From: JBBSBL01 sp046330255
GTDB taxonomy: Bacteria > Actinomycetota > Thermoleophilia > Solirubrobacterales > Solirubrobacteraceae
DNA length: 64,000 nucleotides
Assembly (NCBI GenBank): GCA_046330255.1
Contig: JAXLTC010000001.1
Span: 62,001 to 126,000 of the forward strand
Direction of reading: 5' to 3'
The notes below the pieces were generated by a model, which worked only from the letters and a program-made list of their open reading frames with translations, searched no databases and was not told where the DNA came from. The position numbers were made by a program, and so were the translations under genes. Of the stretch, positions 44,523 to 53,402 are shown in pieces; the stretch's first letter is position 1, and the number at the start of each line of letters is the position of its first letter.

Positions 44523-46436
44523 ATGGAGCGTCGCCGCTCGACGGATGCCCGCTGGGCGCCAGCGCGGATGCCGGCCTGGCTGCGGCACCGGGTGGGACCG
44601 CGGGTCGGCGCGCCCGAGGACCCCGCCGCGGACCGCGTCCTGGTCGCCCGCGCGCTCGCCGGCCTGTTCCTTGCGGGCGGCGCGCTCTCGCTGATCTGGC
44701 TCGCCCTCCCCCACCGCTCCGGCGCCGACGACACCGGTGTTCTGATCCCGTCGCTGGCGGCGGTCGCGTGGGGCCTCCTGCTGTTCGCCGCGTTCGACCG
44801 CCTGCCCGGCTGGGCGATGGAGGCCACGATCACGATGGCGACCGTGGTCATCACGGCGGCGCTCGCCGCCGACGGATCGGACGGCAGCGTCTACGTCACC
44901 TACTACTTCTGGGCGACCACCTACGCGTACTGCTTCTTCCCGCTGCGTCGCGCCGCGCTGCAAACGGCGTTCGTCGGCGTCGCGTTCGGCTTCGTGCTGG
45001 CCGCGCAACGCGAGGCATGGACGAGCGAGATCGCGCGCTGGCTGATCACGATGGGCACGCTCGCCGCCGCCGGCCTGCTCGTCCACCACCTCGCTCGCGC
45101 ACTGCGCCACCGCTCGCTCCACGATCCGCTGACCGGGCTGCCGAACCGGCGCCTGTTCATCGAGCGCCTCGACCGGGCGCTGCGCGAGGCGCGCGGCCGG
45201 GGCGAGCGGATCGCGGTCCTGTTCCTCGACCTCGACCGCTTCAAGTACGTCAACGACTCGCTGGGCCACCACGCCGGCGACGAGCTGCTCGGCGCGATCG
45301 CCCCGCGGCTGCTCGAGGCCGTGCGCTCGGGTGATCTGATCGCGCGCTTCGGGGGAGACGAGTTCGCGGTTCTCAGCACGGGCCCGATCGACGAGCGCGG
45401 CGCGCTGGCGCTCGGCGCGCGCCTGAACGCGGCGATCGGCGCGCCCCTGCGCATCGGCGACGACGACCTCGTGGTCAGCGCGAGCATCGGGGTCGCGGTC
45501 TCGGGCTCCGGCACCGAGGACGGCGAGGCGCTGGTGCGCGACGCCGACGCGGCGATGTACCGCGCGAAGGACTGGGGTCGCGCGCGCTGCGAGCTCTTCG
45601 ACGAGGATCTCCGGCGCTGGATCCTGCAGCGGCTGCGGACCGAGAGCGACCTGCGGGGGGCGATCGGGCGCGACGAGCTGCGCGTCGCGTTCCAGCCGAT
45701 CGTCGCGCTGCCCGGCGGGCGCCCGGTCGGGCTCGAAGCCCTGGCGCGCTGGCAGCATCCCCGCCGCGGGCTCGTGCTCCCCGGGGAGTTCATCCCGGTC
45801 GCGGAGGAGTCGGGCCTGATCGTGCCGCTCGGGCAGTGGGTGCTGGAGGAGGCGTGCCGGCAGGCGGCCGAGTGGGACCGGGACGCAGCGCCGCTCGCGG
45901 GGCTCCCGGTCAGCGTCAACCTGTCGGCGCGCCAGGTGTCCCACCCGGACCTCGCGCGCGTCGTCCGCGCCGCGCTGGCCCGCGCCGGCCTGCCGCCCGA
46001 GCGGCTCGTGCTGGAGATCACCGAGAGCGTGCTGATCGAGCAGGCGGCCGGCCCGATCGCGACCCTGGCGGCGCTGCGCGGCGAGGGCGTCCGCTTCGCG
46101 CTCGACGACTTCGGTACCGGCTACTCGTCGCTCTCCTACCTCCAGCGCTTCCCGCTGGACCAGCTGAAGCTCGACCGCAGCTTCGTGGCGGGCCTCGAGA
46201 GCGGGCCCCGCGAGCAGGCGATCGTCGGCGCGATCGTCGCGATGGCCCGCGCCCTCGGCATCGAGGCGGTCGCCGAGGGCATCGAGACGGAGCGCCAGAA
46301 GGCCGCGCTCGAGCGCCTCGGCTGCCCGCTGGGCCAGGGCTTCCTGTTCGCCCGCCCCGCCTCCGCCGCGGAGCTCGCCGCGCGCGCAGGCGCCGGCGGC
46401 GCGGAGCTCACGGCGACTCCGGCACCCGCCGCCTGA
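44523..46436 (+). CDS. membrane-bound GGDEF-EAL c-di-GMP signalling protein
   Basis: 637 residues. Residues 40-195 hold about six transmembrane helices forming a membrane sensor module. The GGDEF domain follows (motif at 277-281, inhibitory I-site RSGD five residues earlier, SLHDPLTGLPNRRLF). The EAL domain (407-620) has EALARW, NLSARQ, LEITESVL, DDFGTGYSSLSYL, DQLKLDRSFV, AEGIET and QGFLFARP. Both active sites look complete, so it could make and degrade c-di-GMP. Lies directly after tRNA-Cys. Confidence 0.95.
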   Translation: MERRRSTDARWAPARMPAWLRHRVGPRVGAPEDPAADRVLVARALAGLFLAGGALSLIWLALPHRSGADDTGVLIPSLAAVAWGLLLFAAFDRLPGWAMEATITMATVVITAALAADGSDGSVYVTYYFWATTYAYCFFPLRRAALQTAFVGVAFGFVLAAQREAWTSEIARWLITMGTLAAAGLLVHHLARALRHRSLHDPLTGLPNRRLFIERLDRALREARGRGERIAVLFLDLDRFKYVNDSLGHHAGDELLGAIAPRLLEAVRSGDLIARFGGDEFAVLSTGPIDERGALALGARLNAAIGAPLRIGDDDLVVSASIGVAVSGSGTEDGEALVRDADAAMYRAKDWGRARCELFDEDLRRWILQRLRTESDLRGAIGRDELRVAFQPIVALPGGRPVGLEALARWQHPRRGLVLPGEFIPVAEESGLIVPLGQWVLEEACRQAAEWDRDAAPLAGLPVSVNLSARQVSHPDLARVVRAALARAGLPPERLVLEITESVLIEQAAGPIATLAALRGEGVRFALDDFGTGYSSLSYLQRFPLDQLKLDRSFVAGLESGPREQAIVGAIVAMARALGIEAVAEGIETERQKAALERLGCPLGQGFLFARPASAAELAARAGAGGAELTATPAPAA

Positions 46437-46503
46437 GACGCTCCCGGGCGGCCGGCCGGGCTCCCGGGCGTCGCACCGCGCCGGGCTATACTCGGCGGCC
46501 CGC

Positions 46504-46577
46504 GCGGATGTAGCTCAGTTGGCTAGAGCGTCTGCTTGCCATGCAGAAGGTCGTGGGTTCGAGTCCCATCATCCGCT
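46504..46577 (+). tRNA. tRNA-Gly (GCC anticodon)
   Basis: 74 bases. Acceptor stem GCGGATG / CATCCGC with discriminator T; anticodon stem TCTGC/GCAGA around loop TTGCCAT, giving GCC; T stem GTGGG/CCCAT with one G-T pair. U33 is present. The MgtE-like gene starts 17 bases later. Confidence 0.95.
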
Positions 46578-46594
46578 TGGTCGGACGTTGACGG

Positions 46595-47869
46595 ATGCGC
46601 TCGTCGGGTAACCCGGTTCCGCAGGTGCTCCATCTGTCCCTCGTGGCCGGCGGGGCGCTGCGCGACGGCGACGGGGCGCGTCTGGGTCGGGTGGACGACC
46701 TGATCGTGCGCCTCGGCGACGACGACCACCCGCCGATCACCGGGGTACTCGTGACCGTCGCCGGACGGCAGGCCTACGTTCCGGCCGAGCGCGTGGCGGA
46801 CCTCGGCAGCGGCGAGGTCCGCCTCAGCAGGGCCGAGCTCGACCTGCGCGGGTTCCGGCGCCGGCCCGAGGAGGTGCTCCTGAAGCGCGACGTGCTCGAC
46901 CGCCAGCTCATCAACGTCGACGGCGCGCGCCTCGTGCGCGCCAACGAGATCGAGCTCGCGCGGCTCGAGGGCTGGTGGCGCGTGGTCGGAGTCGACACGG
47001 GACCGCGGGGGCTGCTCCGGCGCCTCGTTCCGCGCCGGCTGGGGCCGAGGCTGCGAACCGGCGCCTTTCTCGACTGGGCGAGCGTCGAGCCGTTCGTCGG
47101 CCACGTGCCAACGGTCCGCCTGCGGGTGCCGCACCCCAAGCTCGCGCGGCTGCATCCTGCCCAGATCGCCGATCTGGTGGAGGCGGCGTCGCACCGCGAA
47201 GGCGAGGAGATCATCGCGGCGGTCGGATCCGACGAGGATCTCGAGGCCGACGTGTTCGAGGAGCTCGACGAGCAGCACAAGCTGGAGTTCATCGCCGAGC
47301 GCTCCGATGCCGACGTCGCCGGCGTGCTCGCGCGGATGGCGCCGGACGACGTCGCCGACGTCGTCGCCGAGCTCGACGAGGGCCGCCGCGAGCCGGTGCT
47401 CTCCCTGCTCGCGGCCCCCAGGCGCGCGAAGGTGCGCACGCTGCTCGGGTACGACCCCGCCGAGGCGGGCGGCCTGATGAGCACGGAGTTCCTCTGCCTC
47501 TACCGCTTCGCCACCGTGCGCGAGGCGGTCGAGCGGGTTCGGACCAGCGCGATTCCCGCGAGCCTGCTGACGACCGTCTACCTGATGGACTCGCGGCGGG
47601 CGCTGAGCGGGGCCGTCGCGGTCGCCGAGCTCCTGCGAGCCGAGCCCGAGTCCCCGCTGGCGGGGCTGGTGGGGCGCAGCCCACCCCGCCTGCGCGCGGA
47701 CGCCTCGCTCGAGGAGGTCGCCCGCGTCATGTCCGACTACAACCTGACCTCGGCCGCGGTCGTCGACGAGCGGAATCGCATGATCGGGATGGTCACCGTC
47801 GACGACGTGCTCGAGGTGCTCCTGCCGAAGGGCTGGCGCAGGCGGTTCGGGCTCTTCGGCGAGGACTGA
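46595..47869 (+). CDS. soluble MgtE-like regulatory protein: PRC-barrel, MgtE N domain, CBS pair
   Basis: 424 residues with no transmembrane segment. Residues 10-170 hold two PRC-barrel-like blocks (RDGDGARLGRVDDLIVRLGD; LLKRDVLDRQLINVDGARLV). Residues 200-300 match the MgtE N-terminal superhelical domain (FEELDEQHKLEFIAERSDAD, LARMAPDDVADVVAELDE). Residues 305-415 are two CBS motifs, the second with YNLTSAAVVDERNRMIGMVT and VDDVLEVLL. In MgtE channels these domains sense Mg2+ and gate the pore; here the pore is missing and an NRAMP-related transporter gene follows 61 bases later. It probably regulates that transporter in trans. Confidence 0.85.
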   Translation: MRSSGNPVPQVLHLSLVAGGALRDGDGARLGRVDDLIVRLGDDDHPPITGVLVTVAGRQAYVPAERVADLGSGEVRLSRAELDLRGFRRRPEEVLLKRDVLDRQLINVDGARLVRANEIELARLEGWWRVVGVDTGPRGLLRRLVPRRLGPRLRTGAFLDWASVEPFVGHVPTVRLRVPHPKLARLHPAQIADLVEAASHREGEEIIAAVGSDEDLEADVFEELDEQHKLEFIAERSDADVAGVLARMAPDDVADVVAELDEGRREPVLSLLAAPRRAKVRTLLGYDPAEAGGLMSTEFLCLYRFATVREAVERVRTSAIPASLLTTVYLMDSRRALSGAVAVAELLRAEPESPLAGLVGRSPPRLRADASLEEVARVMSDYNLTSAAVVDERNRMIGMVTVDDVLEVLLPKGWRRRFGLFGED

Positions 47870-47930
47870 GCGACCGCGCGCGCGACCCGGTCGTTACGCT
47901 CAGAGGCGATGCCGTGGAGCGATCTCCTCG

Positions 47931-49238
47931 ATGGCGGTTCGAGTACCGCCGCTGCGCCGTCTGGTCAGGCGTGCCCGCCGGGGACGCCTGCCGCTGCCCG
48001 CCCCGCTTCGTAGCGGGCGCTCCCGGCTCCTCCTGATCCTCGGCGTCCTGGGCCCGGGCCTGATCGCCGCCAACGCCGGCAACGATGCCGGCGGCGTCGC
48101 GACCTACTCGTCGGTCGGCGCGAAGTACGGCTACCAGCTGCTCTGGCTGCTGGTCCTGATCACGGTCTCGCTGGCGACCGTGCAGGCGCTCGCCGCGCAG
48201 ATGGGCGCCGTCACCGGGAAGGGGCTGGCGGAGCTGGTGCGCGAGCGCTACGGGGTCCGCTGGTCGCTGTTCGCGACGGTCTCCGTCCTCGCCGCCAACC
48301 TCGGTATCTGCATCTCCGACTTCGTCGGCATCGGCGCCGCGCTCGGACTCGCCGGGATCCCGGCGCAGGTCTCGGTGCCGATCGCCGCCGTGATGATCTG
48401 GCTCATCATCGTGCGCGGCTCCTACCGCGGCGCCGAGCGGATCTTCATCTGGCTGACGGTTCCGTTCTTCGCGTACCCGATCGCGGCGATCATGGCCAAC
48501 CCGGACTGGGGGCAGGTCGCCCAGGGCCTGGTCCCCTCGATCCAGCACGACACCACCTACCTGCTCCTGGTGATCGCGACCGCCGGCACGACGATCACCC
48601 CGTACATGCAGCTCTACCTCCAGTCCGCCGTGGTCGAGCGTGGCCGCGGCGAGGAGGGGGTCGCGGCGGAGCGCCGCCAGGCGATCGCGGGCGCGGTCTT
48701 CGCCGACGTGATCGCGGGCTTCATCATCATCGCGACCGCGGCGACCCTCTACACGAGCGGCATCCACGACATCGGCTCGGCCGCGGACGCCGCGAAGGCG
48801 CTGGCGCCCTTCGCCGGGGGCTACGCCGAGACCCTGTTCGGGATCGGGCTGCTGGGCGCGAGCCTCCTCGCGGCCGCGATCCTGCCGATCGCCACGGCCT
48901 ACGTCGTGGCGGAGTCGCTGGGGTTCGAGAAGGGCCTCTCCCTCGGCGCCCGCGAGGCGCCCGTCTTCGTCGGCGTGATCACCGCGATGGTCGTCGCGTC
49001 CACGGTGGTCGCGGTGGTGCCCGGCATCCCGGTGGTCGCGCTGCTCGTGGGCGTCCAGGTCGTCAACGGCGTCCTGCTGCCGATCAACCTCTTCTTCATC
49101 TGGAGCCTGGCGCGCGACCGGGAGCTGATGGGGCGCCACCGCAACCGCGGCGCGTTCGACGTCGTGGCCGGCGTCACCGTGGCGCTCACCAGCCTCCTCT
49201 CCATCACGCTGGTGGTCGTCACCGTGCTCGGCGTCTGA
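47931..49238 (+). CDS. NRAMP-related metal transporter, possible NRMT-type Mg2+ transporter
   Basis: 435 residues, 11 hydrophobic helices after a basic N-terminal tail. The first helix motif reads GLIAANAGNDAGGVATYS in place of the DPGN motif of NRAMP, and the sixth-helix motif reads GTTITPYMQLYLQS without the metal-coordinating Met of MPH. Loss of these fits the NRAMP-related Mg2+ transporters rather than Mn/Fe NRAMPs. The preceding gene encodes an MgtE-type Mg2+-sensing module, which also points to Mg2+. Start ATG at 47931; the two genes probably form an operon. Confidence 0.85.
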   Translation: MAVRVPPLRRLVRRARRGRLPLPAPLRSGRSRLLLILGVLGPGLIAANAGNDAGGVATYSSVGAKYGYQLLWLLVLITVSLATVQALAAQMGAVTGKGLAELVRERYGVRWSLFATVSVLAANLGICISDFVGIGAALGLAGIPAQVSVPIAAVMIWLIIVRGSYRGAERIFIWLTVPFFAYPIAAIMANPDWGQVAQGLVPSIQHDTTYLLLVIATAGTTITPYMQLYLQSAVVERGRGEEGVAAERRQAIAGAVFADVIAGFIIIATAATLYTSGIHDIGSAADAAKALAPFAGGYAETLFGIGLLGASLLAAAILPIATAYVVAESLGFEKGLSLGAREAPVFVGVITAMVVASTVVAVVPGIPVVALLVGVQVVNGVLLPINLFFIWSLARDRELMGRHRNRGAFDVVAGVTVALTSLLSITLVVVTVLGV

Positions 49239-49251
49239 CGCCGGCCTGCAC

Positions 49252-49270
49252 CGAGTCGTTGCGACTCGGC
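49252..49270. terminator. palindromic terminator between convergent genes
   Basis: CCGAGTCG (49252-49259), TTG loop region and CGACTCGG (49263-49270) form a perfect 8-base stem with a 3-base loop, 14 bases after the transporter stop and before the stop of the opposite-strand gene. Probably terminates in both directions; no T tract. Confidence 0.5.
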
Positions 49271-49300
49271 GTGAACGCGGGCCAGGGCTCCCGGCGCCGC

Positions 49301-51238
49301 TCAGGCCACACCCGGCTCGGCCTGAGCGCGCCGCCAGGGGCGCCACCGCCGCCGGCCGCCCTCGTTGACGGGCTCCGCCGCGCGCCGCTCGCACAGGTCG
49401 AAGTACAGCAGCGTGCGGCCCAGCGCCACGTAGGGGATCAGCAGCGCGAACACGACCGAGCCGAGGAAGTTGATCGCGATCAGCGAGAAGTTCGCGAAGA
49501 TCAGCACGAAGCCGAGCACCGGGCCGGCGGCCACGCTCAGCAGCCACAGGAACCCGGCCACCCTCACCGTGCGCCACCAGCGCCCGCGCACGACCCGGGT
49601 CGAGCCGCGGAACGCCTCGCGCATCCCGCGGTCCTCGAAGAGGACCTCCTGCTGCACGAACTGCCAGTCCACGTACTTGCGGATCGCGATCGGGATGCCG
49701 ATGATCGTCAGCGCGATCAGGCCCGCGGCCAGCGAGGCGAGCAGCTGGCAGAACGCGACGGCCCAGAAGCGTGGCGCCAGCGCGCGCCACGCCGCGCGGT
49801 ACCCGGCCGGGCGGCCACGCTCGAGCTCGCGGGCGAACGCGATCACCGCGCCCGAGACGACCGCCGAGCCGACCGGGATACCGATCGACGCCACCGACCC
49901 CGAGATGTCGAGGTGGATGCCCGAGCCGCCCGAGCCGAGGCTGCCGGTCAGCAGGTCCGCCCCCCGCCGCAGCAGGTCGACGCCCAGCACGATCGGGACC
50001 GCCGTCAGGCCGATCGGCAGCAGCACGCGCCAGTGCCGCCCGTACAACTGCCGGGCCGCTCGGATGAGCTGGCCGAAGCGGCGGGTCGCGCGCAGCGGTG
50101 AGAGCTCCACCGGCCGCCAGCGCGTCAGGAGCGCCGGCACGGCCACGAGCAGGCAGATCGCCAGCGCGACGAGGATCGCGCCCAGGCGGGTCCGTGCGGC
50201 GAGATTGATGTAGCCGGACACGGTCGCCACCGCGCCGCAGAACGCGCTCGACACCGCAGGCCCCAGCAGCGAGCCCCCCGGGAGCTTGGGGCTCAGCAGC
50301 CGCAGGTCGTCCATCGTGTCCGCCGGCGCGAGCCACTGCGGCTTGGTGTTGGGGCCGGTCGGGCCGTTGTTGAAACCGGACTCGCGCTGGCCCCAGCGGC
50401 CGGTGAACGTGAGCCACTCGAACGGGCTGCCGCGCGCGGGCGACGTCGGCACCACGACCGGCCGCACCCGCCAACGCCGCCACGGCCCGGTCGTGTTGTC
50501 GCAGCCCAGGCCCGACCCGCCCTGGCCGTTCTCGACGTAGACCGCGGGAGCGAAGAACGTCGCGTGCGACCCCGCGGCCGAGTAGACGACCGGGTGGGTT
50601 CCCTCCTTCTCGACCTTGTCCTCGGACCATCCGGCGCGCTCGCCGCCGCCGTGCTGGAAGAGCCCGATCTCCTCCGGGCCGCTCGCCAGCGCCTGGCGGA
50701 CGGTCCGCTCGCCGAAGGAGATCTGCATCCCCTCCCAGTCGCTCTCGTGCACGTCGTTGAACTGGTTGAAGTAGTAGTAGAACCAGTACTGAACGAAGAG
50801 GCCCTCGCCGGGCTGGCGCCGCACATGCGCGTAGGTGATCGGCGGCGCGCGGCCCGAGCGCGCGATCGCCGCGAAGTCGCGCGCGAAGCGGCAGCCCGCA
50901 TCGAGTGGGTCCCCGGGCAGGTTCAGGTAGAAGCCCTTGCCCCTGCCCGCCACCTCCGCGGCCGTCGGCGCCCGCAGCGGCGGGCGTCCCGACCCCCTGG
51001 GGGCGACCAGCGTCACCCGGGGGTTGCCGAGCACGGTGTCGACCGTCGTCGGGCGGTACTGCTCCTCGCTCGCGTCGCACGGCGGGTCGCGCTGCGCGCG
51101 CACCACCACGATCGGCGAGTAGCGCTGCGCCAGCTGTCGCTCCGCGGCCGTATCGCCGGGCGCGACGCCGGGAGCCACGAGGACGCCGAGCGCGACCGAG
51201 CCGCCGATTCCCGCCCACCAGCGCCGTCGCCGGCTCAC
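49301..51238 (-). CDS. secreted/membrane protein with Vps62-like domain and C-terminal membrane domain
   Basis: 645 residues. Signal anchor (GIGGSVALGVLVAPGVA), then an extracytoplasmic domain with YSPIVVVRAQ, VQYWFYYYFNQFNDVHESDW and HPVVYSAAGSHATFF. These match the Vps62-related family (PF06101-like) found in secreted plant, fungal and bacterial proteins of unknown activity. The C-terminal 280 residues have five to six hydrophobic helices (AILVALAICLLVAVPALL, LLPIGLTAVPIVLGV, and others) like the membrane domain of uncharacterised actinobacterial proteins. Function unknown; the Trp/Tyr/His-rich conserved block suggests a carbohydrate- or lipid-related role. Confidence 0.75.
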   Translation of the reverse strand: MSRRRRWWAGIGGSVALGVLVAPGVAPGDTAAERQLAQRYSPIVVVRAQRDPPCDASEEQYRPTTVDTVLGNPRVTLVAPRGSGRPPLRAPTAAEVAGRGKGFYLNLPGDPLDAGCRFARDFAAIARSGRAPPITYAHVRRQPGEGLFVQYWFYYYFNQFNDVHESDWEGMQISFGERTVRQALASGPEEIGLFQHGGGERAGWSEDKVEKEGTHPVVYSAAGSHATFFAPAVYVENGQGGSGLGCDNTTGPWRRWRVRPVVVPTSPARGSPFEWLTFTGRWGQRESGFNNGPTGPNTKPQWLAPADTMDDLRLLSPKLPGGSLLGPAVSSAFCGAVATVSGYINLAARTRLGAILVALAICLLVAVPALLTRWRPVELSPLRATRRFGQLIRAARQLYGRHWRVLLPIGLTAVPIVLGVDLLRRGADLLTGSLGSGGSGIHLDISGSVASIGIPVGSAVVSGAVIAFARELERGRPAGYRAAWRALAPRFWAVAFCQLLASLAAGLIALTIIGIPIAIRKYVDWQFVQQEVLFEDRGMREAFRGSTRVVRGRWWRTVRVAGFLWLLSVAAGPVLGFVLIFANFSLIAINFLGSVVFALLIPYVALGRTLLYFDLCERRAAEPVNEGGRRRWRPWRRAQAEPGVA

Positions 51239-51285
51239 GCGGGCGACGCTACCAGACGTATCGCGCCCTAAGATCGGCCGCGCCG

Positions 51286-52689
51286 ATGATCTTCCGCCAG
51301 ATCACCCACGACGACCTCGGCTGCGCGTCCTACGTGGTCGGCGACGAGGAGGCGGGCGTCGTCGCGGTCGTCGATCCGCGCTTCGACGTCGAGGAGTACC
51401 TGCGCCTCGCCCGCTACCTCGGGGTGCGGATCGCGCATGTCCTCGAGACCCACAACCACGCCGACCACGTCTCCGGGCACGGGCGCCTCGCCGAGGCGAC
51501 GGGCGCCCCGGTGCACATCCACCGTCTCGCCGACCCCGGTTACGCGCACGAGCCGTTCAACGACGGCTGGGAGCTCGCGCTGGGCAGCGTCCGGATCCGC
51601 GCGATCCACACGCCAGGCCACCGGCCCGAGCACACCGCGTTCGCGCTCATCGACGAGGCGCGCGGCAGCGAGCCGTGGGCGGTGCTCACCGGCGACACGC
51701 TGTTCGTGGGCGACATCGCGCGCCCGGACCTCGCGGTCGAGAAGGTCGAGGGGGCGCACGGCATCTTCCGCTCGCTCCATGAGGGGCTGCTGACCCTGCC
51801 GGCCGAGACGGAGGTCTGGCCCGGCCATCTCGGCGGCTCGATGTGCGGCGGGCCGGGGATGGACCTCAAGATCTCCTCGACGATCGGCTTCGAGCTGGCG
51901 CACAACGACATCCTGCGCGAGCCCGACGAGGAGCGGTTCGTCGAGCGCGCGATCGCCGGCCTCGGCCCCCAGCCACCCAACTTCCGCAACATCGTCGCGC
52001 TGAACCGCGGGCCGTTCGTGACCGCGGGCGCCGAGGCGCCGCCGCTCGCCCCGCGCCAGGTGCAGGTCGCGCAGGACGCCGGCGCGCTGGTCGTCGACGT
52101 CCGCACCGACCTCCAGTTCGACGACGCGCACGTCCCCGGTGCGCTGTGCATCCCCGCCGTGCGAGCCGGGTTCGGCACGCGCCTGGCGTGGTTGGCGGGC
52201 GACGATCGCGAGATCGTCCTGGTCGGCCGCGACGACGCCGACGCCGCGGGCGCGGCCGCGCTCGCGGCCTCCGTCGGGCTGACCCGCATCGCGGGACGGC
52301 TCGCGGGCGGCATGACCAGCTGGCGCGAGGAGCGCCTGGCGGTCGAGACGGTCGAGCGGGTGGCGATCGATCGTCTGGCGCAGCGGCTCGGCGAGGACCC
52401 CGGCCTCCAGGTGCTCGACGTCCGCGAGCGCGCCGAGCACGCCGGCGGCACGATCCCCGGCGCGCTGACGGTGCCCTGGCACGCGCTCGACCCCCCGCCC
52501 ACCGGCCTGGACCCCGCGCGGGCGGTCGCCGTGGTGTGCGCCTCGGGCGAGCGCGCGGCCGTGGCCGCTTCGGTTCTCCAGCGCGGCGGGCAGGACGGCG
52601 TCGTGCACGTCGTCGACGGCGGCATCTCGCGGTGGGAGGCGCTCGGCTCGCCGCTGGAGGCGCCGGCCCCCGCGGGCGCGAGCGCCTGA
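51286..52689 (+). CDS. CstB-like persulfide dioxygenase with two rhodanese domains
   Basis: 467 residues, ATG 51286. Residues 1-230 form a metallo-beta-lactamase persulfide-dioxygenase fold (ETHNHADHVSGHG with H56, H58, D60, H61; HTPGHRPEH; GDTLFVGDIARPDL; Cys 187 in GGSMCGG). A first rhodanese fold (about 255-360) lacks an active Cys in its loop (LVGRDDADAA), and a second (365-460) keeps Cys 418 (VVCASGERA). This order (dioxygenase, pseudo-rhodanese, active rhodanese) and both cysteines match CstB, which oxidises persulfides to thiosulfate during sulfide detoxification. No CsoR/CstR-type repressor or Sqr gene is nearby. Confidence 0.9.
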   Translation: MIFRQITHDDLGCASYVVGDEEAGVVAVVDPRFDVEEYLRLARYLGVRIAHVLETHNHADHVSGHGRLAEATGAPVHIHRLADPGYAHEPFNDGWELALGSVRIRAIHTPGHRPEHTAFALIDEARGSEPWAVLTGDTLFVGDIARPDLAVEKVEGAHGIFRSLHEGLLTLPAETEVWPGHLGGSMCGGPGMDLKISSTIGFELAHNDILREPDEERFVERAIAGLGPQPPNFRNIVALNRGPFVTAGAEAPPLAPRQVQVAQDAGALVVDVRTDLQFDDAHVPGALCIPAVRAGFGTRLAWLAGDDREIVLVGRDDADAAGAAALAASVGLTRIAGRLAGGMTSWREERLAVETVERVAIDRLAQRLGEDPGLQVLDVRERAEHAGGTIPGALTVPWHALDPPPTGLDPARAVAVVCASGERAAVAASVLQRGGQDGVVHVVDGGISRWEALGSPLEAPAPAGASA

Positions 52690-52696
52690 GCGCCGC

Positions 52697-53101
52697 TCAG
52701 CCGGCCGGCGCGTCGAGCGCCGCGTTCACGAGCGCGTCCGCGCGGGCGTTGCGGGCGCGCGGCACGGAGCGCACCGACCAGCGCGCGAACGCGCCCAGCG
52801 CGGCCACGGCCTCGGCGTGCAGCGGGCGCAGGTGAGGCTGCTTGACCCGGTAGTCGCCCAGGACCTGGCGCGCCACCAGCTCGGAGTCGTTCACGACCTC
52901 GACGTCGGTCGCGCCGAGCGCCGCGGCGCGCTCCAGCCCGCGCACGAGCGCGCGGTACTCGGCCACGTTGTTGGTCGCGTCCCCGATCCGCTCGGAGACC
53001 TCCTCTAGCACCGCGCCGTCCCCGTCGCTCACCACCACGCCGATCGCGGCCGGTCCGGGATTCCCCCGGGCACCGCCGTCGACGTGGACGACGACCCTCA
53101 C
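52697..53101 (-). CDS. RNase HI-like protein
   Basis: 134 residues from the GTG 53099-53101 (VRVVVHVDGGARGNPGPAAI). Catalytic acids in order: Asp in VDGGARGNPG, Glu in NNVAEYRALVRG, Asp in VNDSELV, and Asp in RNARADALVN. All four are present, so it should cleave RNA in RNA-DNA hybrids. Shorter than E. coli RNase HI and of the RVT_3 branch. 25 bases downstream of the small gene at 53127; converges on the CstB-like gene (7 bases between stops). Confidence 0.9.
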   Translation of the reverse strand: MRVVVHVDGGARGNPGPAAIGVVVSDGDGAVLEEVSERIGDATNNVAEYRALVRGLERAAALGATDVEVVNDSELVARQVLGDYRVKQPHLRPLHAEAVAALGAFARWSVRSVPRARNARADALVNAALDAPAG

Positions 53102-53126
53102 CGGCGGCAGGCGCCGCGCGGCCCGC

Positions 53127-53336
53127 TCACGCGCGCACGAGCGGCGGGAACTCGCCGGGCACACGCGCGCGGCGGCGGTAGCGGGCCCCGCTCGCCGCGG
53201 CGGTCGGGCGCCCGTCCTGCGGCGGGCGCCGGCGCCGGTCGCGGATGACCTCCACGTGGGGATCGTCCGCGTAGTAGTCGGAGAGTCGCTCGAACAGCTC
53301 GGGCTCGAGCTCGGGGGGCACGACGCAGTAGATCAT
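53127..53336 (-). CDS. small protein of unknown function
   Basis: 69 residues: MIYCVVPPELEPELFERLSD, YYADDPHVEVIRDRRRRPPQ, then a basic tail. The MIY(C/V)VVP start and EVIxDRR segment resemble short proteins I have seen beside RNase H-like genes in Thermoleophilia. Same strand as and upstream of the RNase HI-like gene. No function assigned. Confidence 0.6.
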   Translation of the reverse strand: MIYCVVPPELEPELFERLSDYYADDPHVEVIRDRRRRPPQDGRPTAAASGARYRRRARVPGEFPPLVRA

Positions 53337-53402
53337 CTCGACGCGATCCTAGTGCGCAGCGCCGACGGCGCGCCATCGAAGGACGGTCCAGTCGGGCCGC
53401 GC

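Noticed and set aside
44399..46577. Possible integrated element between tRNA-Cys and tRNA-Gly
   Set aside because: No integrase, no repeated tRNA 3' end and no change in base composition; only a chromosomal GGDEF-EAL gene lies between them.
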